64,000 nt of DNA, from the NCBI RefSeq assembly GCF_018320785.1, contig NC_054876.1:20296212-20360211 (forward strand), in the 5' to 3' direction. The notes below the pieces were generated by a model, which did no database searches, had not been told where the DNA came from, and saw nothing but the letters and a program-made list of their open reading frames with translations. This document shows positions 1 through 14,899 of this stretch, in pieces (the first letter of the stretch is position 1; the number at the start of each line of letters is the position of its first letter). Both the position numbers and the translations under genes were made by a program. This DNA comes from Cheilinus undulatus (taxonomy: Eukaryota > Chordata > Actinopteri > Labriformes > Labridae).

Positions 1-1400
1 CATTAATGTAGCCCCACTAGCTTCAGCCTCAGCTATGTTTACCAATATCTCTGCTTCAGAGAAGAGATTTACTACTAGGCAGGAGATGTGACCTGTTAGT
101 CGAACTCTGGCCTGTCTTCAAGGGCAAACGTGATAGAAAATGTTGGCATTATGAGAGTGTTGCACCAAAAAAAGTAAAGAAAAAAAAATAAACAACAGCA
201 TATGTATAGACCATTTTCATTTTTCACATTAGTATGAGCATTGGCTAACATTTTTACAACCAGGAATCAGAAGAGTTTACTGTACCAGACTGGATGAAAC
301 CATACTGGTTGGCTTATGCATGACTCCCATTGTTCATTATCAGTAAAATGATCAAAAAAACAAAGATAACCTCAAAGGAGCTTTAAAATTATATGTTTAA
401 AATCAGAAGAGGCGCTGCACTGCATTTCAATGTTGTCCAACAGAGGGCAGCATTATTTTATGTAAAGTTTTGGTTTGTTTAACTTGGATGTTCTAATTCT
501 TCCATATGTCAAGCTTCCTCTGATTTAATCAACATCTACGCACATATAAGTATTTTCTTCAAGTCACCTTTAATTATCATATAGCAAGACTTACTGAGCT
601 GAGTTAAACCAGACTCAAACACTCAATCGTCTCAGTTGAGGTAAAGTTAACTCATGGTGAACTTTGAAGCAGCTCATGTGCAGTGAAGAGGAAACACCGC
701 ACTGCAGCGAAAGCTCTCTCAGGTTGAGATAATCATTAACCCTGTAAAGGTCCTGTTTGAGTATCAGACTAATATCTGGTTCTCCTGTAGCTGAACATAG
801 CTGATGTGAACTTTTCTTATCCCACCCTCATATTCATGACCCCTGGGGTTCTCACACTGCCAACTCCTCACATTGTTATCACCTCTGATGTCATCCTGAT
901 ATCTCAAAGCCCTGCCAAGTCCTGACTCGCCTCAGACTGAGGGCCGACGTGGGTTGAAATGTCTCAGAGGGAGTGTCTAGTCACCATGGACACCGCCTGT
1001 ATGTAGCTTCTGAACAAGGGGGCAGCAGTCACTGCTAACATTTACCGTTACTCTAGTGATGTGTCATGACTTGTAGCTTTCAGCTTCCTGTTTGAACAGA
1101 AGGGGGGAGCTTGCATTCTCAAAGCTGCTTCACTTCCTGCTTCAGTTTCACGCACATTTTAAAGACCACAAAACATCACCAGATTGAATAAAGTAATGAA
1201 TAATCTCCCACATGTGCTTCTCTGCTCTCTAATTACTGTGACTCCCTTCCTGTTCTTCAGACTGCGCTGTTCTCTGTGACTGTATCACCCCCTCCCTCCC
1301 TCTTAATCCTGTCTCATTCCTCGGTGGTGGAAGGCAAAAATTTGCAGAATTCCTTTCAGTGACCACACCAAACTACAGTCACATGCCCTCTTTTTCCTTC
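1..1400. other. Region upstream of tagln, no gene seen
   Basis: No convincing open reading frame, RNA gene or clear transposon was found here. The sequence is unique-looking and holds only the CTCF-like motif listed separately. It probably contains distal promoter sequence of tagln, since the probable first exon follows at about 1.6-1.7 kb. Confidence 0.5.
437..452 (+). promoter_or_regulatory. CTCF-like motif upstream of tagln
   Basis: The sequence CCAACAGAGGGCAGCA matches the CTCF core (CCASYAGRKGGCRS) at all but one position. It lies about 1.2 kb upstream of the probable tagln first exon. This is a motif match only; occupancy cannot be inferred from sequence. Confidence 0.3.
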
Positions 1401-1411
1401 CCGTCCTTCTC

Positions 1412-1421
1412 CTAAATAAGG
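1412..1421 (+). promoter_or_regulatory. CArG-like SRF site in the tagln promoter
   Basis: CTAAATAAGG differs by one base from the CArG consensus CC(A/T)6GG. It sits about 170 bp before the probable transcription start. Mammalian SM22-alpha genes are known to depend on CArG boxes bound by serum response factor and myocardin at about this distance, so position and gene identity support the call. A second, canonical CArG was not found in the proximal promoter. Confidence 0.45.
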
Positions 1422-1587
1422 AATTACTATATGAGAGGGGAAACAGAGAAAGAGCAAAAGTGGGCGGGTTCATAAAGTGAAATAAGAGGACGTGAAGGCG
1501 TATCTCTCTCCCTCTCTCTCTTTCCCCCTATTTCTGTTGAATGTGGTGAAGTCATATATTTCAGACAGGGCTGGTTGCTCTATTGAT

Positions 1588-1701
1588 GTTGGCAGTGTGT
1601 TATAGTATCATCTTTAGTTTGTTTTAAGAGTAGAAGAAGAGTGAGGATACAGCAACGCAAGCCCAGACTCACCTGTATTCACCTGAAAGCAACACAACAA
1701 A
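1588..1701 (+). other. tagln: Probable non-coding first exon of tagln
   Basis: A strong 5' splice site (AAA|GTAAGT, donor at 1702) lies downstream of a TATA-like stretch (TATATT at 1555-1560) and the CArG-like box. Transgelin genes in vertebrates begin with a short untranslated exon, and the first coding exon here has a 3' splice site 7 bp before its ATG, so an upstream non-coding exon is required. The 5' boundary is an estimate from TATA spacing; the 3' boundary is the splice donor. The first intron would be about 7.4 kb. Confidence 0.45.
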
Positions 1702-2684
1702 GTAAGTTCACTTGTCTTCTTATGTTCTTCTGCCTAAATCTCAGTTTCCTGCTTCCTTTCTGACTGGATTTTTTTGTAGCTTTATGTTTGTGGCAGGAAA
1801 CATGAAAAACAAGTGTTAAGTAGTATTTGTACACCCCACCCTTGCTCCCTCACTCTACCTTCTTCCTTTGCACTGTTTGATCATTAAAGGATGTCACACT
1901 GAGTTAATGTTTAGCTCTTTCTGCATGGATAAGATGACTTCTGAATGACCTGCTGGTCTGAACATTCCCCTCTGATGAAATTTCTTATCTTTACCTCCTG
2001 TCTTCAAAATGTGAGGCCTCACAAATCCAGAAGTCTGACAAATCTCTCATCACAGACTCCAATAAAATGTCTTTTTCTCGTTTACTTTGGCTGCTGGTTC
2101 AGGATGCAGCTGTAAACCCCAGAATGAGTTTGTCACATATGGTGTCACGTTTATGGAGCATGGTAAAGTTTTATGTCCAGGAGAGATAACTTTAAAACTT
2201 CATGTGGTGTCCAGGCTGTTCTCAGTGTAACAAAGTGCTGATTAAGCAGGGGCTGTGCAGGAGAGGAGGCAAACATGAAGACTGCTTAATCCTATCATGC
2301 ATCTACATCACAGAATAACCATTCACTCTTAAGCTAATGAATCACATATACTGTTATGACTAAAGATGGTAATAAATTGGCTCGTAAAGAAGCTACTGAT
2401 GATGCAGTTTCATGCAGCACTGGTGCAACGGCAAAAAGGTTGTGAAACATCTTGTACCGGATGACTGCAAGTAACTATGATTGTAAAGTTGAAGAAACTG
2501 GGTGGGGTGGGATGTGAGAATGACGAGCATTGAACTAATAACTGTAGCTGCTTTTGACTACTATACTCAACTGAGCTGGCAACTGAGCTCATAAAGAGAG
2601 AGGTGTTTGTTCAGGTACTAAAGATGTAGTAAAGGGATAGATCCTGGGCCACTTAGACATACAATATAATCATTTAACTATAGG

Positions 2685-4178
2685 CAAAGCCACCTGTAAG
2701 GGGGGATAAAGGGGAAAGCTTTCTGGGGCTGAGATAAACTGAGGGGGCCCATGGATGTCTGCAAAATCATGATCCATTCTAATTGTAAGCTGTGATAACC
2801 ATATTTATTTTTAACCTGAATAATATCCACTCTTATCAAAGCAGCAAAATATGAATTACATTTATTAACGATGTATACAATAAAGCTTTTTCAAAATGTA
2901 AATCCATCTATCCATTTTCTATATCGCTTATCCTGTTGGGGGTTGCAGGGGGGCTGGAGCCCATCCCAGCTGTCATTGGGCAAGAGGCAGGGTACACCCT
3001 GGACTGGTCGCCAGTCAATCGCATATGGAGACAGACAACCAGGCACTCTCACATTCACACCTACGGCCAATTTTAAAGTCACCAATTAACCTAATGAGCA
3101 TGTACCCGTACCCGGAGTACCCGTAGAGAACCCACGCGTGCATGGGGAGAACATGCAAACTCCGCACAGAAAGGCCCTGACCGGGAAGCAAACCAGCAAC
3201 CTTCTTGCTGTGAGGCAACAGCGCTAACCCCTGCGTCGCCGTGCCACCCAAAATGTGAATCCCTTTTCTTTAAACAGAATTACCTTTATATTGGTGGTGT
3301 TAACTGAACTACTGAACTAAACCATAAGGAAGTTAATGTGGGTCTACATAGGCCATGATATAAAATAAAGTCAAAAAAACAAAGACAAGTTTTTTGGAAA
3401 AGAATAGAACAATTGTGAAAAGAGACAAAAAATGGGTGAAACTGGCAAAAATTGATTAAAAAAAATTGAGAGAAAAACAAGGCAAAAGCAGCAAATATAG
3501 GCCAAAAGTGGGAAGACTAAATTGCAGAAATGGGCAATAAGTGACAAAGACAATCCAGAAATGGACGAAAAGAGGCCAAAATGTTCAATGAAGCATAAAA
3601 AAGTGGCAAAAATGAGTGAAAAGGGGCATAATTGGGGAAAAAAAGGCAAAAAAAAAAAAAATGGGTATTACGTGGTAAAAAGGGGTGAAAAGCAGCAATA
3701 ATGGGTGGAAATGATATTGCAGAAATGGGAAAGAAAATAGACAAAAATGTGGCAAAAACAGGCAAAATTTGGCAAAAAATGGGTTAAAAACATGTCAAAA
3801 GAGGTAAAAGTATTGCAAATATACAGGAAAAAAGTGAAAAAAAGGCAAAAAGTGGAAAAACATGGCAAAAAAGGATAGAAAGCAAAAAAGTTCCAAAAAT
3901 TGGTTGAAAAGCAGCGAAAAGGATTAAAAGTGGCAAATATGGAAGGAAAAAATGGTGAAATGGGCAAAAAAGTAACATGAATTAATCATTACAACATCAG
4001 AACCCAATAATAGCTTAACACTTTTTGCTCCAAAATGAAGTAACTGTTAGCAAGGATGCTAGCACCAATGCTATTGATCCAACACACATGCAGTATTATT
4101 ATCATCAGTAACTCACAACTGGGGAAAACCCATTCTCTCTGTTTTTCAGGGGCCCAGTCGATTCTGTGAGCAGCCCTG
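2685..4178 (+). mobile_element. hAT-like non-autonomous element, copy A
   Basis: The ends are flanked by an 8-bp near-duplicate (ACTATAGG at 2677-2684, ACTGTAGG at 4179-4186), as expected of hAT transposons. The 5' part contains GGGGGATAAAGGGGAAAGC and GGGGGCCCATGGATGTC. The 3' part ends with CAGGGGCCCAGTCGATTCTG. The interior (about 3370-3970) is a degenerate T-poor tract of units such as GGCAAAAATGGGTTAAAA. A SINE is inserted at 2905-3249. Other copies lie at 10851, 21604 and 29460, all in this orientation. Confidence 0.7.
2905..3249 (-). mobile_element. tRNA-headed SINE inserted in hAT-like copy A
   Basis: Read on the minus strand, it begins with a tRNA-like head (GGTTAGCGCTGTTGCCTCAC) and continues through the typical teleost body to CGATATAGAAAATGG at its tail. 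It is flanked by 12-bp direct repeats (AAAATGTAAATC at 2893-2904, AAAATGTGAATC at 3250-3261). The host repeat resumes exactly where it was interrupted, as comparison with the copy at 21604 shows. It is not a gene, although short frames cross it. Confidence 0.75.
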
Positions 4179-4189
4179 ACTGTAGGGCA

Positions 4190-7085
4190 TCAATTTTTCA
4201 ACAGCAGCCCATTAATGACAGGATTTTAAGTTTATAAAAGGGCAAGAAATAATGATTGTGTGATTTTTACTTAACATAAGTTTTCATACTCAAACTAGAA
4301 TGATAAGCATTGAAATAATTTACCCAGAAAAGCTACAAACATGCTTATATATAAACTATCTTTATGGTATGTTTTAAATAGAAAGAGCACAAAACAATGT
4401 AGGAAATGACAAAAGCCACTTGCGGCCACCATACAAAAGCCACAGAGTTCGAATGGTGAAATGTTAAACCCTGAAACATAGGCAGACAGCAGGCAAAGTA
4501 CATTGACTTGTACATTTGGCAGCAGCATGGGGCACAGTGGAGGCATAATGCCTAAAATTTTCATTTCAAGTTTTATGGAAAAGTTAGCGGCAGCAAGATG
4601 CTGCCATGCTCACTCATGCAACAGGTCTTACAAGAACGGGAGTCACAGCATCATCCAGGAGCATCCAGAGTCACCATGAACCCCTGGTTGTGCTGTGATG
4701 TCCCAAGGGCCCAGAAACCACTGGTGGTCTCCGAGCATATTGCCAGGGGTAAAAAGGCCCAGACAAAAGAAATGCCGTCGAACATGACCTTAGCTGCGTG
4801 GTGACGTATGTGTGTTGAAATGCACAGAGCTTATCTCTGGCTGCCCTCCCCCACCTCTCCATTCCCGAGTTGTCGCACATCTGTCCCCGTGATGAATCTG
4901 GTTTTTGATGTACCACTTTGACAAGAATGTTCAAGCAAAGCATCAGCTCATTCTTCCTCTGTACTTAAAAACAACCTCAGTGACCTCAGCCACATCTTGT
5001 TTTTGTGGGAGGTTGCAGCTGACACTCTGTGACTACATGAAGTTCCCAGTTACTCCTACGCCACGCCCAGATCTATGAACTGTGCAGGCTTATGTAATGT
5101 TCATTCAAACACCTGTACACACTAACTCAATGGCTTATGTTCATGTACTCTACTTTAGAGACGTTAACAGTCAATAAGACAAATGGAAGAAATTCATGGA
5201 AAAGTGAAAAAGAAAAGTGTGGGATGGCACTGATCTTATCTGGTGAGATCCAACCAGAGTTTTCTATTTCCACTTAAAAGGTCAACATACAGGCTCAATC
5301 AAGTGGTGGACTGAAGTCATCATGCCTCTTTAGTCACTACATGACCAGATGAGGCCAGATGTTTGCAGCTGTGTGATGTTCTCTGGGCGTGCCAGGACAC
5401 CACAGATAGATGATCCAAAGATTTGGAAAGAGACCTTTAAGAGTGGAATATTTTGGTCTTTACTTCACCCCTGTTACTCATTTTGGATAACATAACAAAC
5501 AGGAAGTAACCTCTCCTCTATATTCTCAGAAAACCACTTCAACCTCAGACAATGAAAGATGGGATTTATGGCACTGTAGGCCCCAGTAATGAGACATGAA
5601 AATTATTTGTCAAACTATCAACACATGTTGTGTAAGACTGACAAGCCTCTGTTTTTGCAAGGGATATACCATGTGCCTTTCTGCCCAGGAGGATTTAAAG
5701 TACTTCACGTCTTATATAAAAGCCAGTGTGCATGAAAGAAAAACAGATTGTGCACAGACGCAAACATCACTAAGGTATCTGCAGTCTGCTTTTCTAGTAA
5801 CAAAGGTTTCTCAATACTGGCATTTCTCTTGCATACCAGACATTTATGTGCATGGCAGGGAAAAGTAAGGGCAAGAAGATTTTCCGATCAGCTTTAAACA
5901 TCTCCATATGTTATCTGCCTTTGTACAAATAAGACTTTGTTATGTAACTCCGTTATTCAGATCTGTTACAGCAATAACTGCAGCGTGGCAGCTAGCATGT
6001 AATGTCTCAGACTTCCTTGATTTAACTGGCTGTTTGTGTGTTCCCATAGTGAACAGAAGCCTGTTGTTTAGTGTCGGCCTGTACACACATAACCACCTTT
6101 GTCAGGGAGGAAGGAAGGAAGTGACAGCTCAATGTGCAAACAGGATGAAGGGAGCGAGGAAGGGCTGCTGAAGTCAACAGGAAGCTCAAACATTAATAAA
6201 TGAGATTGGACAAAAAATAGTCTTACAGATCAGGAGTTTGTTATTCTTTAAGACAATGTCTTCATGAAACCCTCAAAGTGAGGACTGTTTAACATACTAG
6301 GAACTGATTTAAAAAGTGCAAATCACCATGATACATAACATAAAGGATTATAGTTCTGCCTTTATCACCTATAACTGAATGTTGGAGCCTTTTAAAGGGA
6401 ACAGTCAACAGGTTGAATGCATGGTTCGCTGAAGTTCAAAGTTTGCTAGCCAGCACTTAAATGACACAAAAATACCTTCTATTCTCTGTTTGAGCAGTGA
6501 AAAAGTAATAATAAAGAGCTGAAGAGCTTTGAACTGTAGTTCAACTTGAGGAAGTTAATGCTGCTAGCCAAACAACAGTCTGGCACACATTTTTCAGAAA
6601 ATTAAAAAAAAAAAAAAAAAAAAAAAACAGTCAAGTTTTCTTTTAAGGCTTGCTTGGTTTCTGTTTAAAGATTAATAAACAACCTAGGAGATTTGTTGGT
6701 GGTATTTGTTCCCTTTGGACAAAGCCTGGGTGCTGTTTCTACCTCTCTGTACACCAGGCTAAACTCAATAAAGCTAAGCTGAGCTAAGCTAGCATGCTAA
6801 CTCTCTAGTAGACAGTTAATATTTGCATTCCCCAGTTTGAAGAGATATTCCTTCAAACTTTAGAGCTACAATAGTTTGTTTTCAAAACATCAACAATTTT
6901 TAACTGACGTGAGCTCTCCACAGCCTCTGAAACAAGTGATGCCAGCCTAAATTAGCTCACTTTCTAAAACTATTCTCACTGTGAAAGTTTGTTCTAGCTT
7001 AAACATAAGGACACACATTACAAGGACACAACACAACAGAAGCTTTAGTCACACCCACATCCAGGATTCGGGAAGACAGTGGTCT
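4190..7085. other. tagln intron 1, no gene recognised
   Basis: Intronic sequence of tagln with no recognisable coding exon. It includes a poly-A tract at about 6604-6627. Some AGCTAAGCTAGC-like sequence near 6770-6800 resembles the TAGCTA-rich repeats found later in the window. Confidence 0.5.
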
Positions 7086-7149
7086 AAATCAGTGGTCCAA
7101 AACTGGTGGGTCAGGACCCGAAAGAAGGTCGCAGAGCCTTTTTCAGTGG

Positions 7150-7930
7150 GTCATATAATAATGCATTTTATTTATAAGTGCCTTTCTAAGCACTCAAGAC
7201 ACTTTACAGATTTAAAAACATTTATAATAAAACAAGAGATAAAAGCTGAATACCGTATCAAATGGAACAGAGTAATTACAATGAATAAGCTATCCTGAAC
7301 AGATGGGTTTTGAGTCTTGATTTGAGAAGAGGAAGAGAGTCAGTGTTCTGGATGTCTGGTGGGAGTGAGCTCCAGAGTTGGGGAGCAGAGCGGCTGAAAT
7401 TCTGCTCCCCATGGTGTTAAGGCGGGCGGAGGGCACAGTGAGGTGGGTGGAGGAGGAGGGTCTGAGGAAGCGGGAGGAGGTGGCTATGTGGAGGAGATCA
7501 GACAGATAAGGGGGAGCAAGATTGTGGATGGCCTTGAATGCATGTAGGAGGATTTTAAATTCTATTCTGAATATAACCAGGAGCCAGTTGCTGTAGGACG
7601 GGGGTGATGTGGTGAAATGAGGGAATTTTGTGATGATGCGAGCGGCAGAATTCTGAACCAGTTGAAACTTATGGAGCGATTTGTGAGGGAGACCAAAGAG
7701 GAGAGAATTGCAGTAATCACTGCGGGAGGTACCAAAGCAGGGGACGAGAATAGAAGTGGTATGGTGGGTGAGGGAGGGGCGGGGGCGATTGATGTTGGGT
7801 AGATGGTAATATGCAGACCTGTTTATATTACTGATGTGAGATTGGAATGATAAAGAGCTATCGTGGATGACACCCAGACTCTTAACCTGAGGGGGGGGGG
7901 ACTGAGGAGCTGTCTATTGTGAGGGAGAGA
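7150..7930. repeat. Unclassified interspersed repeat within the hAT-type element
   Basis: A G-rich block with text such as GAGCCAGTTGCTGTAGGACG and ATTGTGGATGGCCTTGAATG, characteristic of a dispersed teleost repeat. It ends near a run of nine G at about 7891. Its class was not determined. Short frames through it, such as that at 7617-7802, look random. Confidence 0.45.
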
Positions 7931-8439
7931 CTGTCAGCTTTAGTCAATTGGTGTCTGGAAAAAATGGTGGACAAAAATCTATAAAGTATCTTACTCCTTA
8001 GTAGACATGCTTCATGCTTTTAAATTTGGTGGTATTGATTTGCTGATTCATTGTGCCTTATTTTTCAGAAAACCTTTAAATATGACAGGTAATTATGCTA
8101 TGAGGCTAACGACATGTTGTTTAAAATTTTTAAGACAGTTTGGCTATAAACTGTGCATCTACGACAGCCTGAGACATTGTACATCACGAATGAAAGTGCC
8201 ATCATTTGCCAGTACAATGTATAATTCCAGTTTTATTTATTTATTCATTTTTTAATTGCAACTTGGTTCATAAACAAAGTCTGGCAGAAACATTTATGAA
8301 AAAAGCCCACTGCAAACATTACAGACTAAGCAACATTTCATAAAAAACAGAGAAAAGGATCAGAGGTCTAATCCAAGATTAAATTATGTGTAGAACTGTT
8401 TTAGAGGTAGTTAAATGAACAGTGGCTCACTTTAGCTTT

Positions 8440-8665
8440 GTTAGCTGTAGCTTAAGCTTACATTGCTACATTGGCTACATAATTATCAATACTAAATAAG
8501 CCAATGTTGCTAAAATAGCTTTAGCAACGTGAGCTTTAGCAAACACAGCTAAAGCTAACTTAGCTACATAGGTACATATCTTATGTAGATGCTTTGTAAG
8601 CTTAGCTTTTGCTACAAAGCACATAGCTTACACAGCTAACGGAGCTATGTAATCTACGCTTGCTG
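8440..8665. repeat. AGCTA-rich repetitive tract (first)
   Basis: Dense short repeats built from AGCTA, TAGCTA and GCTAAC in both orientations, able to form many short hairpins. It is preceded by sequence (8281-8400) that matches, inverted, the sequence near 14620-14740, and a related tract lies at 13465-13715. Confidence 0.6.
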
Positions 8666-9136
8666 TATTAAATATTTTCATGGCTCACAAGAATTTTCCT
8701 GTAAGCAGTCTGTTTTCTCAGCTTTATAAAAACGTTTGTAATTAGGTTTTGAAAGTCAGGTTTTTGACATTTTAGGTTTAACACAATTTTATCTCTAAAG
8801 TTTTAGAGTGTATTTCCATTCGGAGCTATACAATGTCTCTGATGAATGGACTTTAAGAGTGGCTATCAGTCTAAAGCCAGATCCCTCTCAAAATTTTAGA
8901 AATATGGGTTGTGATTTGGCATCAAGGAAAGGAGACTACTGGGTCCTGAGGCTAGATCAGTTGAGAACCACTGGTTTGGATTTGTTCTGACTGCTGGCAT
9001 GGGCAGTGTTATAGAGCAGAGCATAATGTGAAAGTAAATGCTTCGATTTTTAACATAAATATAGAAAATATAATACTATATGCTGTCACAAGGCAAATTT
9101 TGTTCATATTCCAGTCTTCTTCCCTGCAGGTTCAGC

Positions 9137-12028
<2,892 letters not shown>

Positions 12029-12137
12029 ACCCTCTTCCTCCTATGAGACAATCCTTCTTCTACCCCCACAAGGAGAATTGCCTCCTGACTGTTTCCTTGA
12101 CTAAACTGGACCAAAACAGGGACCAACAAATGTGCAC

Positions 12138-12190
12138 ATAAACAACACACACACAAACACACACACACACACACACCCACACACAAACAA
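12138..12190 (+). repeat. (AC)n microsatellite in the tagln 3' UTR
   Basis: An interrupted run of CA/AC dinucleotides, with AAAC and CCAC interruptions, inside the 3' UTR of tagln. Confidence 0.9.
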
Positions 12191-12357
12191 ATATAGATAC
12201 CAGTGACATTTAGACAATAGGCAGAGTATTTTCATAGTAAATTGTAAATGTTGTTTCTTAAAGAATCATTCCAGTTGTTTTTGCAGTTTGTAAGACTTTT
12301 AGATTGTTTTTGTTTCACCCTCCACACAGTTTCAGTTCATTTCAGTTCATTGTGAAA

Positions 12358-12363
12358 AATAAA
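12358..12363 (+). terminator. tagln: Polyadenylation signal of tagln
   Basis: Canonical AATAAA 330 bp past the stop codon, the first one downstream of it. Transcription of tagln probably ends about 15-25 bp later. Confidence 0.75.
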
Positions 12364-12399
12364 CTTGCAGAGACTTGTAACTCCCTCAAGAGGAGCGAT

Positions 12400-13370
12400 C
12401 AATCAATTTCATTATTTGGTTACCTTTTGGTCTGAAGTTAAATGTATTTGCAGCATGTCATGCATTCAAAACTCTGATCTCTTACTGGCGCCTTTTCAGA
12501 CACTTATATGTCTGACATTTGAAAACTCTGAATGGATGAAACAAACAAATCTATAATTTATCTCAGGCAGCGTTCTTTATATTTGCATGTTTTTCTTACA
12601 CCACAACTATCAACTGCCTATGACATCAGGGCGTCCTTCAATTTATCACCAAGGAGCCTCAGTGCACATGCACTTTGACAATTAAAATAAATTTTAATTT
12701 GTTAAATGCATATATGTTTCAAGTCTTAATTGATGTCCACTGGAATGAATTGAAAAGGACAGAACCCATAATCTTTTACACAAAATTTGAACTTAACTAT
12801 CAACTAAAGCCAAAAGTGTTAGTAATTTTGGAAAGTAAAGGCTTACTGTACATGGTAAGATTGCATAAAAGTCGTCGACTGATATGTTTACGCTGTACAA
12901 CCAAAGCTCACCATTTATGTGCTTGCACTGTCGTAACAGAGTGTTGGGCACGGCCTAAGGGCTCTGCTTTTATTGTGCAAGCGTATGCTGTCAAATGACC
13001 ACAATTTCAAACATACCAGGCATTCATCCATTGGGTTGAGAGCAGCAGATCAGGCCATGAATCACAGTCTTATGGCACCCTGTACACTGTTAAACTAACA
13101 ACATGGGATCAGGCTGACATTCTGCCTATCTAGAGAATCAGTCATGTGACTCAAATATTGGGTCTGAGGCTGGCTATTAATATGATTAACATATCTTAAA
13201 CAATTCTGTAAATATGCAAGACAATCTGGCTGCAGATCTCAGACTCCCCTCCTTGCAGACACTTCAGTGAGAACCACGCTAAAACATTCAATATAATATT
13301 GGAGTAAACTTCCGGTTAGAGTTCGGGTTGGAGTAAGGGTCAAAGTAAGAGTTAGGCTATCGAAAGATAA
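12400..13370. other. Intergenic, nothing recognised
   Basis: AT-rich sequence downstream of tagln. Frames here, such as 12675-12998, show no resemblance to any family I recognise and no splice context. GGGTT-like scatter near 13320-13370 is too degenerate to call. Confidence 0.4.
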
Positions 13371-13464
13371 AACCTGCAAAACCTGATTACAAAACATTTC
13401 ATAAGACTGGATAAACATAATGCATAAAGGAAAGAAAGCTAAAGCTTCATGAAAACACTCTAAT

Positions 13465-13715
13465 GTAGCTAACGTAGCAAAGGCTAAGCTAACGAAGCTA
13501 CATCCACTTCATAAGCTTCATAGGTAACATAGTTCTACATAGCAAAATCCGAAGCTAACAAAGCTACGTTAGCATCATAATTTACACAGCTAACATAGCT
13601 CTACATAGCTAAACCTTACGCTAACAAAGCTATGTTCGCTTCATAAACTACAAAGCGAATGTAGCTACATAACTAACTTAGCTAGAGCAAAAGCAAACAA
13701 AGCTAGATTACGCCA
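13465..13715. repeat. AGCTA-rich repetitive tract (second)
   Basis: Repeated short words AGCTAACATAGCTACATAGC and related permutations for about 250 bp. It is of the same type as 8440-8665 and appears to be part of a second, damaged copy of that element spanning about 13380-14890. Confidence 0.55.
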
Positions 13716-13721
13716 TGTTCA

Positions 13722-14446
13722 GTGTTGGGGGTAATGCATTACAAAGTAAACTGTTAGAGTACTCAGATTACTTTTTTTGTTGTAAAGAGTAACACAACCT
13801 GCTGGTTTTACATTTTAAGTAATCCGTTATTAGTTACCATTACTGCAAGAAAAATCCCAAATTTCCAGTTTCTACTGTGGCCACATAAAAAGAGACAGAG
13901 AAAAAAGAGAAGCTCCACAAAGCTTCGGCACTGTTTTTCTTCTTTCTTTTCTGTATGCACGTTGGCGTACCAGCAGAAGAACATTGCTGTATCAGTATGT
14001 TTACGTTGCTAGCATACTGAGCTAGTGAACTGGCAGAGACGACAGCATAATACTGCATAATTATCTTTTATGTTGGATTTTGGATGAAAGGCAAAAGAAC
14101 AGCATCATAGGGAAAACATAAGTTTGAAAGCTCCTGTTGTATTGTTTTTATTGAATCAGCTGTGCAGCCATTCCAATTACACATGGTTATTTTACAGTGT
14201 TTGTGTGATTCTGTATGGCTCTGCTGAGTTGTCTAAATTGTGAGCATATTAAAGAGCTGTAAAGATTCCTACATCTGTTGGTGGTGTTATCAGGCTGTAG
14301 AATTACAGACCATGGGCTGTAAATTAGGCTGTACAATGACTGTAGACACATTCAAAGGCAGACAGTAATGGGATGAGTTACTTTTCTCAGCATGAAACAC
14401 AGTAATCTAATGAGTTACATTAACTACCCAAAACTGGCTGTTTGCC
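13722..14446 (+). mobile_element. Non-autonomous element with CAGTGTTGGG ends
   Basis: It begins CAGTGTTGGGGGTAATGCAT and ends, inverted, CAGTTTTGGGTAGTTAATG. Both ends then run into related sequence with GATTACTTT/GATTACTG. This is the well-known teleost pattern of terminal repeats rich in GTAATGCATTAC. It interrupts the damaged AGCTA-type element. The 8-bp flanks agree too poorly to prove a target duplication. Confidence 0.5.
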
Positions 14447-14458
14447 AAAACAAGACAC

Positions 14459-14647
14459 GTTTCAGAAGTAGTTACATGAACGGTGGCTCACATAAGTTTT
14501 GATTGTAGCTTTTGCTGAAGTTATTGTAGCTACGCTGGCTTTCATCTTATGTGGTAATGTTAACTACATAGCTAGCATAGCTATGCTAGCTTTAGAGAAA
14601 GCTAACAAAGATATAACGAGCCCCCTTCATGTAACTAGTTCTAAAAC
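14459..14647. repeat. Fold-back inverted repeat
   Basis: The arm at 14459-14489 (TTTCAGAAGTAGTTACATGA, then GGCTC) is repeated inverted at 14618-14647 (GAGCCCCCTTCATGTAACTA, then GTTCTAAAAC). The roughly 130-bp loop is full of GCTAGC and CATAGCTA. Related sequence, in both orientations, occurs at 8321-8440. Confidence 0.6.
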
Positions 14648-14899
14648 AGGTCTATACATAATTTAGCTGTTTTTTTCTTTTCTATTTCTGAAATGTTGCT
14701 TAGTCTGTCATGTTTGCAATGTGGTTATTTCATGAATATGACTGGTAGAAGTTAAATTTTAAAAAAATCAAAAACATTGCACTGACAAATTCCCTTCTGT
14801 TCTGATAGCTTCAGTGTCTCACACAGATATTCAGTCTACAGCCTGACCCTTCTCAAAATATGGGAGACTGCAGATATAAAGACAGGCTCAACCAATTTT

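Larger units (their letters stand above)
7090..8973 (+). mobile_element. hAT-type element with CAGTGG ends
   Basis: The left end CAGTGGTCCAAAACTGG and the inverted right end (CAGTGGTTCTCAACTGATC on the minus strand) are imperfect terminal inverted repeats of the hAT/Charlie type. Both run into AGGACCC. The flanking 8-bp sites GTCTAAAT (7082) and GTTTGGAT (8974) agree at five positions and differ only by transitions, fitting an old target duplication. The interior holds another repeat (about 7150-7930) and a TAGCTA-rich tract (8440-8665). No intact transposase frame was seen. Confidence 0.6.

Noticed and set aside
3286-3978. Overlapping long minus-strand frames rich in Phe, Leu, Pro and Cys
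   Set aside because: They are the complement of the T-poor core of hAT-like copy A. The same artefact appears at 22010-22282 in copy C. No start context, splice sites or family resemblance.
9080-9136. Upstream in-frame ATG for tagln at 9080
   Set aside because: The 3' splice site at 9129 lies between it and the conserved MANKGPSYG start, so those codons are intronic.
13722-14446. Target duplication around the CAGTGTTGGG element
   Set aside because: The candidate flanks GCCATGTT and GCTGTTTG agree at only four of eight positions, too few to claim.
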